This document shows positions 44,884 through 53,931 of a stretch of 64,000 nucleotides of DNA, one piece after another; positions within the stretch are counted from its first letter, which is position 1, and the number at the start of each line of letters is the position of its first letter. The stretch is from positions 124,001 to 188,000 of the forward strand of contig NZ_JACIDR010000001.1 in NCBI RefSeq assembly GCF_014196425.1. The letters run 5' to 3'. The DNA is from Hansschlegelia beijingensis (GTDB lineage Bacteria > Pseudomonadota > Alphaproteobacteria > Rhizobiales > Methylopilaceae). Below the pieces are notes generated by a model. That model ran no database searches, had not been told where the DNA came from, and saw only the letters and a list, made by a program, of their open reading frames with translations. The translations under genes and the position numbers were made by a program.

Positions 44884-45516
44884 TTAGCGGGTGAAGTCAA
44901 CGCCGTTTGCTTCGCGGGGAACCGACACCCGCCTGACCAGGCCGTCGCCGCCCCGCACGGCCGCGCCGCCAAGACTTCGGGCTAGCCCTTCCAGAAGAAG
45001 CTCCCCGAGCGAGCCTGAGGCGGCCGCGCTCTCGTCAGCGAACTCCCGCTTGGTCAGCCAGATAGCCAGGAACTCCCCGTCCTCGGCCAGGACGATCTCC
45101 GCTTCGTCATCTTCGCTGCGATAGATCTTGATCAGCAGCTCCGTGACGATCTGCGCGAGCACGCCGGTCTGGCGCGGCGGCGCCTGCAGCGGGCAGATCT
45201 TGACGGCCACCCGACGACGGCCGTCCGGATCGTAGAGCTGGCGGATCCGGTGGCCCAGCAGCGTCAGCATGCGATCGGCCGCGAGCAGCCCGCCGGAGGC
45301 GGAGTCCTCAGGCTGGATGATCGTCAAAGCCTCCATGCGCGCGCGCAGATCGTCAAGCGCGGCGCGGCTTTCCTCCGCCGAAGCGCGCTGAGCCGCCAGG
45401 CTCACCAGGCTCGCCATCGTCTGGAGCTGGTTGCGGAACTGATGGATGAGACTCGCGACGGCCGGGCTTTGGCGATCGAGAGGCGCGACAGAGGCGGCCA
45501 GTTCCGTTGTGTCCAT
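44884..45516 (-). CDS. short soluble HisKA_2-like protein with degenerate ATPase domain
   Basis: A 210-residue protein with no sensor or membrane part. The HisKA_2 helix reads LIHQFRNQLQTMASLVSLAAQR with His25 in place of the kinase histidine. The following ATPase-like domain lacks the N-box Asn (VTELLIKIY) and the G1 Asp (IWLTKREF), but keeps a G2-like GSLGELLLEGLARSLGG helix. Domain order and size recall phosphotransferases such as ChpT or stand-alone PhyR-pathway partners. It is 87 bases upstream of phyR on the same strand. Activity is inferred, not shown. Confidence 0.72.
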   Translation of the reverse strand: MDTTELAASVAPLDRQSPAVASLIHQFRNQLQTMASLVSLAAQRASAEESRAALDDLRARMEALTIIQPEDSASGGLLAADRMLTLLGHRIRQLYDPDGRRRVAVKICPLQAPPRQTGVLAQIVTELLIKIYRSEDDEAEIVLAEDGEFLAIWLTKREFADESAAASGSLGELLLEGLARSLGGAAVRGGDGLVRRVSVPREANGVDFTR

Positions 45517-45583
45517 TGAAGCGATCTAGCGCGCGCAGATCGGCTTAGGTATGTGTTTTGACATAGCGCGATTGGGTAAATTC

Positions 45584-46366
45584 ATGGATGGCTCGCGCGC
45601 GTCGCAAGCCTCCTCTTCCGAGCTCCTGAATCCGCTCATGTACGTACGCTGTCACGGTTGCCCTCTCCGCACCAAACCGGCGTTCCACGACAAGACTCAA
45701 GACGAGATCGCGGTCATCGACCAGATGAAGAGCGATCATCTTCGGGTCTCGGCGGGAACGGAATTCATCCATCCCGAGCAAACGGATGCGGAGCTCTACA
45801 CGCTCTTTTCCGGTTGGGCTTTCCGCTACAAGGAACTGGCGGACGGCCGCCGCCAGATACTGAATTTCTCCCTGCCCGGCGACCTGATCGGGATGCAGGC
45901 GGCGCTGCTCGACAAGTCGCTCTACGGGGCCGTCGCGCTGACTGACGCGGAGCTCTGCGTCGTGCCGAGACGCCGCCTGTTCAAGCTGTTCGAACATGCG
46001 CCCGGCGCCGCCTACGAGCTGACCTGGCTCGGCGCGCGCGAGGAGGCTCTGGTCGACGAAAACCTGCTCACGGCCGGGCGACGCAACGCGATGGAGCGCG
46101 TCGCCGCCATGGTCGCCGCGCTCTACAAGAGGGCCGAGCAACTCGACCTGGTGCAGGACGGGGTGATGGATTTCCCCCTGACGCAGCAGCATATCGCCGA
46201 CGCGCTGGGTCTTTCGCTGGTCCACACCAACAAGACCCTCGCGCGCCTGCGGGCGCAGGGCATGTTCAGGATAGCGGACGGCAAACTCGCCTTGTTGAAC
46301 CCACGCGCGGTCGCTCGGCTGGCTCAGTACTTCGAGAAGGAGCCGGCCCGGCGGCCTATCATCTAG
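45584..46366 (+). CDS. Crp/Fnr-family transcriptional regulator
   Basis: About 260 residues. The N-terminal cyclic-nucleotide-type beta-roll (LYTLFSGWAFRYKELADGRRQILNFSLPGDLIGMQ) is followed by a long dimer helix and a C-terminal winged helix (LTQQHIADALGLSLVHTNKTLARLRAQGMF). A CHGC pair lies before the beta-roll and another Cys inside it, but the third N-terminal Cys of FNR is absent. The start is uncertain: 45551, 45584 or 45638 are in-frame ATGs. It is divergent from the HisKA_2-like gene with a short gap, so it may regulate the stress locus. Confidence 0.88.
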   Translation: MDGSRASQASSSELLNPLMYVRCHGCPLRTKPAFHDKTQDEIAVIDQMKSDHLRVSAGTEFIHPEQTDAELYTLFSGWAFRYKELADGRRQILNFSLPGDLIGMQAALLDKSLYGAVALTDAELCVVPRRRLFKLFEHAPGAAYELTWLGAREEALVDENLLTAGRRNAMERVAAMVAALYKRAEQLDLVQDGVMDFPLTQQHIADALGLSLVHTNKTLARLRAQGMFRIADGKLALLNPRAVARLAQYFEKEPARRPII

Positions 46367-46463
46367 CAGCCAGGCGGGGCCGCCCGCGGACAAGACAGCT
46401 TGCGGCGATCGCCGCCGCCGTGTCCTTCTCCGCGTCAGTGCTCCCGTTTCGAAAGGAACAACG

Positions 46464-47456
46464 ATGACCGTCCTCGTCACCGGCGGCGCCGGCTATATCG
46501 GCAGCCACATGGTGCTCGCGCTGTCGGACGCCCGGCGGCCGGTCGTGGTTCTGGACGATCTGTCCACCGGCTCGCGCGCCGCCGTGCCGTCCACGGTCCC
46601 GTTGGTGCAGGGCTGCTGCGGCGACGAAGGCCTGCTGGACGACGTGATCCGCGACCATGGCGTCACCGCGATCGTGCATTTCGCGGGATCCATCGTGGTC
46701 CCCGACTCCGTCACCGACCCGCTCGGCTACTACCTCAACAACACGGTGCGGTCCCGGGCGCTGATCGCCGCCGCGGTGCGAGGCGGGGTCAAGAGCTTCG
46801 TCTTCTCATCGACGGCCGCGGTCTATGGCGAAGGCGCCGCCGAACCGCTGCGCGAGACCGCCGCGCTCGACCCGGTTTCTCCCTACGGGGCGTCCAAGCT
46901 CATGACCGAGCGCATGCTGTCGGACGCCAGCCGCGCCCATGGCTTCGCCTACGCGGCTCTGCGCTACTTCAACGTCGCGGGAGCCGATCCCGCCGGGCGC
47001 GCGGGGCAGTCGACCCCGCGCGCGACCCATCTGATCAAGGTCGCGGCCGAGGCCGTGACCGGCAAGCGGGACAGGTTGCAGATCTTCGGGGACGACTACC
47101 CGACGCCGGACGGCACCTGCGTGCGCGACTACATCCATGTGAGCGATCTCGCCAAGGCCCACGTCCTGGCGCTCGATCATCTCGCCCGTACCGGCGAGAA
47201 CCTGGTGGCGAACTGCGGCTACGGCCGCGGCGCCTCGGTGCTCGAGGTGATCGAGTCGGTGAAGCGGGTGTCGGGCGTCGACTTTCCGGTCGAGCGCGCG
47301 CCGCGCCGGCCGGGCGATCCTGCGCTGCTCGTCGCAGATCCGGCGCGGGCGCGCACGACGCTCGGCTGGCGCCCGGACTACGACGATCTCGACACCATCG
47401 TCGGTCATGCGCTCGCATGGGAGCGCAAAATCGCCGCCAGGGCCGCCGCCGAGTGA
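46464..47456 (+). CDS. galE: UDP-glucose 4-epimerase
   Basis: Interconverts UDP-glucose and UDP-galactose for surface polysaccharides. An extended short-chain dehydrogenase, 330 residues: NAD-binding TGGAGYIG (6-13), the Ser-Ser-Thr of FSSTAAVYG (115-117), and the catalytic Tyr141-x3-Lys145 in SPYGASK. C-terminal substrate motifs include YFNVAGADP and GTCVRDYIHVSDLA. Its stop overlaps the start of the MFS transporter by four bases (GTGA). Confidence 0.94.
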   Translation: MTVLVTGGAGYIGSHMVLALSDARRPVVVLDDLSTGSRAAVPSTVPLVQGCCGDEGLLDDVIRDHGVTAIVHFAGSIVVPDSVTDPLGYYLNNTVRSRALIAAAVRGGVKSFVFSSTAAVYGEGAAEPLRETAALDPVSPYGASKLMTERMLSDASRAHGFAYAALRYFNVAGADPAGRAGQSTPRATHLIKVAAEAVTGKRDRLQIFGDDYPTPDGTCVRDYIHVSDLAKAHVLALDHLARTGENLVANCGYGRGASVLEVIESVKRVSGVDFPVERAPRRPGDPALLVADPARARTTLGWRPDYDDLDTIVGHALAWERKIAARAAAE

Positions 47457-48907
47457 CCGCCCGGGGGCAGGCGGACCAGCGCGCCGCGGCTGTCGAGATC
47501 GACATCCCCGCCCGCATGGACCGGCTGCCCTGGTCGCGCTTCCATCTGCTCGTCGTGCTGGCCCTTGGCGTGACCTGGGCGCTGGACGGTCTCGAGGTCA
47601 CCATCATCGGCGGCCTCGGGCCGCGGCTTCAGGACAAGGCGACGCTCGGGCTGTCGGAAGCGGACATCGGCGCGCTCGCCTCGGCCTACCTGATCGGAGC
47701 GGTCGGGGGCGCCCTCGGCTTCGGCTGGCTGACCGACCGCTACGGCCGCCGGCTGATCTTCTTCGTGACGCTCGGCATCTATGTCGCGGGCGTGCTGTTC
47801 TCCGCATTCGCCTGGGATTTCTGGAGCCTCGCCGCATTCCGGCTGCTGACGGGGATCGGCATCGGCGGCGAATACGCGGCGGTCAACTCGGCCATCGACG
47901 AACTGATGCCCGCACGCCTGCGCGGGCGGATCGCCCTGATCGTGAACGGCAGCTTCTGGGCCGGCGCCGCCGTCGGCTCCGTCGCGACGATCGTGCTGCT
48001 CGATCCGGCGATCTTCGGGCTCGACGTCGGGTGGCGGCTGGGCTTCGGGGTCGGGGCGGCGCTGGGGCTCATGATCCTGCTGACGCGCCGCTTCGTGCCC
48101 GAAAGCCCGCGCTGGCTGGCGAGCCATGACCGGATCGCCGAAGGCGAAGCGGTCATGGCGGAGATCGAGCGACGGGTTCAGCAGGACACCGGCGAGCGGC
48201 TCCCTCCCGCGGAGGGGCGCCTCACGATCCATCCCCAGAGGCATTTCGGGCTCGGGGTGATCTTCAGGGCGATGTTCCGCCAGTACCGCTCGCGCTCGCT
48301 GCTGGTGTTGCTGCTGATGGCCGCGCAGGCCTTTCTCTACAACGCGATCTTCTTCACCTACGGCCTGGTGCTCGCGCGCTTCTATGGCGTCCCCCCAGCC
48401 CATGTCGGGCTCTACCTCATCCCCTTCGCGATCGGGAACGTGCTCGGGCCGATCGTGCTCGGGCCGTTCTTCGACAGCGTCGGGCGGCGCAAGATGATCC
48501 TGCTGTCTTACGGGCTCGCGGGCGTTCTGCTTCTCGGGACCGGCTGGCTGTTCGCCGTCGGCGTGCTCACCGCCGTCACCCAGACCGCGGCGTGGTGCGT
48601 GATCTTCTTCTTCGCGTCGGCGGCGGCGAGCGCGGCCTATCTGACAGCGAGCGAGGTGTTCCCGCTCGAGGTTCGGGCTCTGGCGATTGCAGCCTTCTAC
48701 GCCCTCGGCACCGCGATCGGCGGGGTTCTGGCGCCGTACCTGTTCGGCCTGCTGATCGGCGCCGGAGATCCGTGGGCGATCTTCTGGGGATATGCCGGCG
48801 CGGCCGTTCTGATGATCGTCGCCGGGGTCGCAGCGCTGCTCTATGGCGTGGATGCGGAAGGCCGGTCGCTCGAAGAGGTCGCGGCGCCGCTCTCACAAGC
48901 GGCCTGA
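47453..48907 (+). CDS. MFS transporter (sugar/aromatic-acid type)
   Basis: A 12-helix major facilitator, about 484 residues. The loop 2-3 motif is GWLTDRYGRRLIFF and the related C-half motif GPFFDSVGRRKM. Sugar-porter-like signatures include FRLLTGIGIGGEYAAVNSAIDELMP and ESPRWL. The GTG at 47453 overlaps the galE stop; ATG 47517 is the alternative if the first 21 residues are not translated. Substrate not predictable. Coupling to galE is unusual. Confidence 0.88.
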   Translation: MTARGQADQRAAAVEIDIPARMDRLPWSRFHLLVVLALGVTWALDGLEVTIIGGLGPRLQDKATLGLSEADIGALASAYLIGAVGGALGFGWLTDRYGRRLIFFVTLGIYVAGVLFSAFAWDFWSLAAFRLLTGIGIGGEYAAVNSAIDELMPARLRGRIALIVNGSFWAGAAVGSVATIVLLDPAIFGLDVGWRLGFGVGAALGLMILLTRRFVPESPRWLASHDRIAEGEAVMAEIERRVQQDTGERLPPAEGRLTIHPQRHFGLGVIFRAMFRQYRSRSLLVLLLMAAQAFLYNAIFFTYGLVLARFYGVPPAHVGLYLIPFAIGNVLGPIVLGPFFDSVGRRKMILLSYGLAGVLLLGTGWLFAVGVLTAVTQTAAWCVIFFFASAAASAAYLTASEVFPLEVRALAIAAFYALGTAIGGVLAPYLFGLLIGAGDPWAIFWGYAGAAVLMIVAGVAALLYGVDAEGRSLEEVAAPLSQAA

Positions 48908-49029
48908 TCGGCGCATCGATCCGCGACGCAACCTTCGCCGCATTTCTGGCGTTTGTTCGGCTGGTCGATTCGGTGCGCGCGCTGGCGCGAGCTCGTTCGG
49001 ATATGGCGGCCTTGAGCCCGGGAGGATCG

Positions 49030-50265
49030 ATGTCTCAGCGAGAGCCGGCTGCCGCCACGCCCCCCGCCGCCCCCGGCGCGAGCGCCCGCGACTGGCGGAT
49101 CGATTTCTGGCGCGGCCTCGCCATCGTTTTCATTTTCTGGAACCACTCTGTCGACAACGTCATGAGCTGGTTCACGACCAAGAACTTTGGCGTTTCGGAC
49201 TCCGCCGAGCTGTTCGTCTTTCTGTCGGGCTTCGCGATGGCCGGCATGTTCACGGCCAAGTTCCTGACGCGGCCCGTGATGGCGATGCCCTATGCGGTGA
49301 GCCGCGCCTTCACCCTCTACCTGCATCACCTCTCGGCCTTCGTGGTGATCGCCACGCTCGCGGTTCTCTACCGCGGCTATGCGGGCTCCAGCGTGATGGA
49401 GCGCGACCTCTTCATCCGCCCGTTCCTGATCGCGACCGAGACCGTGCTGCCGAAGCTCGCGACGCTCGCCTATCTGCCGCCGCTGCTCGACATCCTGCCG
49501 CTCTACATTCTGCTGACGCTGCTTGTGGGCGTGCTCTTCTTCGCCTTCCGCGCCCAGTGGCGGCTCTACGCGGTTTTCGCCGTCGTGGTGTGGCTGATCG
49601 CCGAGGTGACCGGCGCCACGCTCTCGTCCTATCCGGACACGCGGCTCTGGACCTTCAATCCTTTCGCCTGGCAGGCCGTCTTCCTCGCGGGCTTCGTCGT
49701 CTGTCTGGCCCGCGACGAGCCCTGGCTGCGCAGGATCGTGAGCGCTCCGGCGACGGTCGCGCTCTCGATCACGATCCTGATCATCGGCTTCATCGCGGCC
49801 GCGCCCTGGGCGACGCTCGGGCTGCTCGAGTGGCGGCCGCTGCGGATCATCACCGACTACGCCTCGAAGGCGAACGCGTCGCCGATCCGTCTCGCGCACT
49901 TCCTCGCGATGGCGCACATCGCGACGCTGCTCCTGAAGCAGACGAACCCGCTCGGCAAGACGCTGATCGGGCGTTCGATGATCCTGATCGGCAGGCGCAG
50001 CCTGCCGATGTTCGTCATCTCGACCGTCTTCGCGGCGATGAGCCACGGGGTGTTCGACTGGTTCGGAAAGTCCGTTCCGGTTCAGGCCGCCTATTCACTT
50101 GGCATGGCGGCCATCCTTGTCGGCCTCGCCTTCGTCGCCGACGCCCTTGGCCGGGCGAGCCGGGGCGGCCCGGGGGCGCCGTCGACCGCGCCCCGCGACA
50201 AGGCCCCTCGCCCGGCGAAGGCCGCGCCGATGCTGCCGGCCCCCGCAGCGCCCGAGTTCCGCTGA
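49030..50265 (+). CDS. opgC: OpgC-like membrane acyltransferase
   Basis: A 411-residue inner-membrane protein with about ten predicted helices. It starts RDWRIDFWRGLAIVFIFWNHS, the family opening with a His after helix 1, and continues with FLSGFAMAGMF and YPDTRLWTFNPFAWQAVFLAG. OpgC proteins add succinyl or similar groups to periplasmic glucans. I start at ATG 49030 after GGAGG. The C-terminus is a Pro/Ala-rich tail. A free-standing gene between the MFS transporter and pyc. Confidence 0.9.
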   Translation: MSQREPAAATPPAAPGASARDWRIDFWRGLAIVFIFWNHSVDNVMSWFTTKNFGVSDSAELFVFLSGFAMAGMFTAKFLTRPVMAMPYAVSRAFTLYLHHLSAFVVIATLAVLYRGYAGSSVMERDLFIRPFLIATETVLPKLATLAYLPPLLDILPLYILLTLLVGVLFFAFRAQWRLYAVFAVVVWLIAEVTGATLSSYPDTRLWTFNPFAWQAVFLAGFVVCLARDEPWLRRIVSAPATVALSITILIIGFIAAAPWATLGLLEWRPLRIITDYASKANASPIRLAHFLAMAHIATLLLKQTNPLGKTLIGRSMILIGRRSLPMFVISTVFAAMSHGVFDWFGKSVPVQAAYSLGMAAILVGLAFVADALGRASRGGPGAPSTAPRDKAPRPAKAAPMLPAPAAPEFR

Positions 50266-50281
50266 CCCCGGAGCCCGGTCC

Positions 50282-50307
50282 GGAACGACGCCGTTTTAGA
50301 CCGTTCC
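50282..50307. promoter_or_regulatory. inverted repeat upstream of pyc
   Basis: GGAACG, 14 bases, CGTTCC: two perfect 6-base arms 110 bases before the pyc start and 17 bases after the opgC stop. It looks like an operator. Each half also resembles an EcfG promoter element with a 15-base spacer, one base short of consensus. The bound factor is unknown. Confidence 0.4.
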
Positions 50308-50416
50308 CTCCGCGCGACTTTGGTTTAACGTCGGCCTGAGCGGCCGCAGGTGGGGGCGGGCGCTTTCCCGCCATTCGGCCGCCCGGCCGCCCGCCTCATT
50401 GAGGTCGCCGCTCGCG

Positions 50417-53400
50417 ATGAACGTCGATAGCTCCGTAGCGTCCCGGAAGATCACCAAGCTTCTCGTCGCCAACAGATCCGAAATCGCGATCCGGGTGTTC
50501 CGGGCCGCGGCGGAACTGGGGATCCGCACCGTCGCGATCTATGCGGAGGAGGACAAGCTCTCCCTCCACCGGTTCAAGGCGGACGAGGCCTATCGCGTCG
50601 GCAAGGGGATGGGGCCGCTCGAGGCCTATCTGTCGATCCCCGAGGTGATACGGGTCGCGCGCGAAGCGGGCGTGGACGCGATCCACCCGGGCTACGGCTT
50701 CCTCTCCGAGAGCCCCGAATTCGCGGACGCCTGCGCCGCGGCCGGCATCCTGTTCATCGGGCCGAGCCCCGACACGATGCGCAAGCTCGGCAACAAGGTC
50801 GCGGCTCGCAATCTCGCGATCAGCGTCGGCGTGCCGGTGATGCCCGCCTCCGAGCCGTTGCCGGACGACCCCGACGCGATCCGCAGGGCCGCGGAGGAAA
50901 TCGGCCTGCCGGTGATGCTGAAGGCGTCATGGGGCGGCGGCGGGCGCGGCATGCGCGTCATCCGCGACATGGCGAAGCTTCCGCAGGAGGTGATCAACGC
51001 CAAGCGGGAGGCGAAATCGGCCTTCGGCAAGGACGACGTCTATCTCGAGAAGCTCGTCGAGCGCGCTCGGCACGTCGAGGTCCAGGTCCTCGGCGACCGG
51101 CACGGCAATGTGGTGCATCTGTTCGAGCGCGACTGCTCGGTCCAGCGGCGCCACCAGAAGGTCGTCGAGCGCGCGCCTGCGCCAAATCTTGACGATGAGC
51201 GCCGGGGCGCGCTCTGCGAAAGCGCGCTGAAACTCGCCCGCGCGACAGATTATGTCGGCGCGGGCACCGTCGAATACCTGATGGACGCCGACACTGGCGA
51301 GTTTTACTTCATCGAGGTCAATCCGCGCATCCAGGTCGAGCACACGGTGACCGAGATGGTCACCGGCGTCGACATCGTGAAGGCGCAGATCAAGGTCATT
51401 CAGGGCGCCGCCATCGGCTCGCCCGAGTCAGGCGTGCCGGGCCAGGCGGAGATGCGGCTGAACGGCCACGCGCTGCAGTGCCGGATCACCACCGAGAACC
51501 CGGAAGACAACTTCATCCCGGATTACGGCCGGATCTCCGCCTATCGGGGCGCCATGGGCTTCGGCGTGCGGGTCGACGGAGGCACCGCCTATTCGGGCGC
51601 GGTCATCACCCGCTTCTACGACCCTCTGCTCGAGAAGGTCACCTGCTGGGCGCCGACCCCGGACGAGGCCTGCCTGCGCATGAGCCGGGCGCTGCGCGAG
51701 TACCGCATCCGCGGCGTCGCCACCAACCTCGCCTTTCTGGAGAACGTGGTCGAGCACCCGATCTTCCTGCGCGGCGAGACCACGACCCGCTTCATCGACG
51801 AGACGCAGGAACTGTTCGCCTTCGAGAAGCGGCAGGATCGCGCCACGCGGCTGCTGACCTACATCGCCGACGTCAGCGTCAACGGCCATCCGGAGGTGAA
51901 GGGGCGCGCCCGGCCCAAGGAGGGAGCTCCCCGGCCGCTTGCGCCGCTGTTCGGGGAAGGCGAGCCGCCCGCCGGCTCCCGCCAGCTGCTGCAGCAACTG
52001 GGACCCAGGAAGTTCGGCGAATGGATGCGCGCCGAACAGCGCGTGCTGGTCACCGACACGACCATGCGGGACGCGCACCAGTCGCTCTTGGCGACCCGCG
52101 TGCGCACGGCCGACATCGCCGCCGCCGCCGGCTCCTACGCGAGCGGCCTTCCGAACCTGCTGAGCCTCGAATGCTGGGGCGGCGCGACCTTCGACGTCGC
52201 CATGCGTTTCCTCACCGAAGATCCGTGGGAGCGGCTCGCAAAGATCCGCGAAGGCGCGCCGAACCTGCTGCTGCAGTGCCTCGTGCGCGGCTCGAACGGC
52301 GTCGGCTACGCAAATTACCCGGACAATGTCGTGGCCGCCTTCGTGAAGCAGGCCGCGAAGGAGGGCATGGACCTCTTCCGCGTCTTCGATTGCCTCAACT
52401 GGATCGAGAACATGCGCGTCACGATCGACGCCGTGAACGAGACCGGCGCGATTTGCGAAGCGGCGATCTGCTACACGGGCGACGTGCTCGACCCGTCGCG
52501 GGCCAAGTACGATCTCAAATACTATGTCGATCTCGCCAAGGAGCTCGAGCGCGCCGGCGCGCACGTCCTTTGTCTCAAGGACATGGCTGGGCTGCTGAAG
52601 CCGGCGGCCGCGAGCGTTCTGATCAAGGCGCTGCGCGAGGAGGTCGGGCTTCCGCTGCACCTCCACACCCATGACACGTCGGGCATCTCCGGCGCGACCC
52701 TGATCGCGGCGATCGACGCCGGCGTCGACGCGATCGACGCCGCTATGGACTCGTTCTCCGGCATGACCTCGCAGCCCTGCCTTGGCTCCGTCGTGGCCGC
52801 GCTGAAGGGCGGGCCGCGCGACAGCGGCCTCGACATGGACGCGATCCGCAAGATCTCGCTCTACTGGGAGGCCGCCCGCGCGCAATACGCGGCTTTCGAG
52901 AGCAACCTGCTTGCGCCCGCCTCCGAGGTGTACCTGCACGAGATGCCCGGCGGGCAGTTCACCAACCTCAAGGAGCAGGCGCGCTCGCTCGGTCTGGAGA
53001 CCCGCTGGAACGAGGTCGCCACCACCTATCGCGAGGTCAACGACATGTTCGGCGACATCGTGAAGGTGACGCCGACCTCCAAGGTCGTCGGCGACATGGC
53101 TCTGGTGATGGTTTCGGCGGGCCTCTCCCGGGAGGAGGTCGAGGACCCCCGCGTGGAGGTCTCTTTCCCCGAGAGCGTCGTCCAGCTGATGAAGGGCGAG
53201 CTTTCGATGCCGCCCGGCGGGTTTCCGGAGAAGATCCAGAAGAAGATCCTGAAGGGCGAGGAGCCGCTCAGGGAGCGCGCCGGCGCGTTGATGCCGCCAG
53301 CGGACTTCGGGGCGGTTCGCGCCGAGCTCGAGGAGAAGATCGGCCGGCTGCCCTCCGACACCGAGCTTGCGTCGTTTCTGATGTACCCGAAGGTCTTCGT

Positions 53401-53887
53401 CGATTACGTGGCGGCGGAGAAGAAGTACGGGCCGGTTTCGACCCTGCCGACCCCGATCTTCTTCTACGGGCTGCCGGTCGGGGAGGAGATCTCGGTCGAG
53501 ATCGAACGCGGCAAGACGCTCGTGATCCGCTGTCTCGGCGTCGGGGAGACGGACGAGGAGGGCCAGGTCAAGGTCTTCTTCGAGCTGAACGGCCAGCCGC
53601 GCGTCATCAAGGTCCCGAACCGCCACGCGACCAATGTCCGCGAAGCGCGGCGGAAGGCGGAGGAGGGCAATGCGAGCCACATCGCGGCGCCCATGCCCGG
53701 CGTGATCTCGACCGTCTCGGTCAAGCAGGGACAGGCGGTCAGCCAAGGCGACGTGATCTGCTCGATCGAGGCCATGAAGATGGAGACCGCGCTGCACGCG
53801 GAGCGCGGCGGCGTGGTGAAGGAGGTCCTCGTCAGCCCCGGCACGCCGGTGGACGCCAAGGATCTGCTCGTCGTGCTCGGAGACTGA
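50417..53887 (+). CDS. pyc: pyruvate carboxylase
   Basis: Carboxylates pyruvate to oxaloacetate (anaplerosis) in a biotin- and ATP-dependent two-step reaction. At 1156 residues: biotin carboxylase (about 10-460, ATP-grasp with LKASWGGGGRGMR and EVNPRIQVEHTVTE), carboxyltransferase (about 540-820, starting VTDTTMRDAHQSLLATR), the PC-specific region, and the biotinyl domain with AMKM, biotin on Lys1121. I start at ATG 50417; a TTG six codons upstream is possible. Confidence 0.97.
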   Translation: MNVDSSVASRKITKLLVANRSEIAIRVFRAAAELGIRTVAIYAEEDKLSLHRFKADEAYRVGKGMGPLEAYLSIPEVIRVAREAGVDAIHPGYGFLSESPEFADACAAAGILFIGPSPDTMRKLGNKVAARNLAISVGVPVMPASEPLPDDPDAIRRAAEEIGLPVMLKASWGGGGRGMRVIRDMAKLPQEVINAKREAKSAFGKDDVYLEKLVERARHVEVQVLGDRHGNVVHLFERDCSVQRRHQKVVERAPAPNLDDERRGALCESALKLARATDYVGAGTVEYLMDADTGEFYFIEVNPRIQVEHTVTEMVTGVDIVKAQIKVIQGAAIGSPESGVPGQAEMRLNGHALQCRITTENPEDNFIPDYGRISAYRGAMGFGVRVDGGTAYSGAVITRFYDPLLEKVTCWAPTPDEACLRMSRALREYRIRGVATNLAFLENVVEHPIFLRGETTTRFIDETQELFAFEKRQDRATRLLTYIADVSVNGHPEVKGRARPKEGAPRPLAPLFGEGEPPAGSRQLLQQLGPRKFGEWMRAEQRVLVTDTTMRDAHQSLLATRVRTADIAAAAGSYASGLPNLLSLECWGGATFDVAMRFLTEDPWERLAKIREGAPNLLLQCLVRGSNGVGYANYPDNVVAAFVKQAAKEGMDLFRVFDCLNWIENMRVTIDAVNETGAICEAAICYTGDVLDPSRAKYDLKYYVDLAKELERAGAHVLCLKDMAGLLKPAAASVLIKALREEVGLPLHLHTHDTSGISGATLIAAIDAGVDAIDAAMDSFSGMTSQPCLGSVVAALKGGPRDSGLDMDAIRKISLYWEAARAQYAAFESNLLAPASEVYLHEMPGGQFTNLKEQARSLGLETRWNEVATTYREVNDMFGDIVKVTPTSKVVGDMALVMVSAGLSREEVEDPRVEVSFPESVVQLMKGELSMPPGGFPEKIQKKILKGEEPLRERAGALMPPADFGAVRAELEEKIGRLPSDTELASFLMYPKVFVDYVAAEKKYGPVSTLPTPIFFYGLPVGEEISVEIERGKTLVIRCLGVGETDEEGQVKVFFELNGQPRVIKVPNRHATNVREARRKAEEGNASHIAAPMPGVISTVSVKQGQAVSQGDVICSIEAMKMETALHAERGGVVKEVLVSPGTPVDAKDLLVVLGD

Positions 53888-53931
53888 CCTGCTGACTCCC
53901 GCTGCGCGCGGGGACCGGCTAGTGTCGCCGG

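Noticed and set aside
45584..46366. An FNR-type oxygen-sensing iron-sulfur cluster in the Crp/Fnr regulator
   Set aside because: There is a CxxC pair and one Cys in the beta-roll, but the third N-terminal Cys needed for a four-ligand cluster is missing (unless the earliest ATG is used, which adds a Cys far away).
51428..53797. A 789-codon frame antisense to pyruvate carboxylase
   Set aside because: Arg/His/Gln/Asp-rich shadow sequence with no family resemblance; the sense strand encodes a full-length enzyme.
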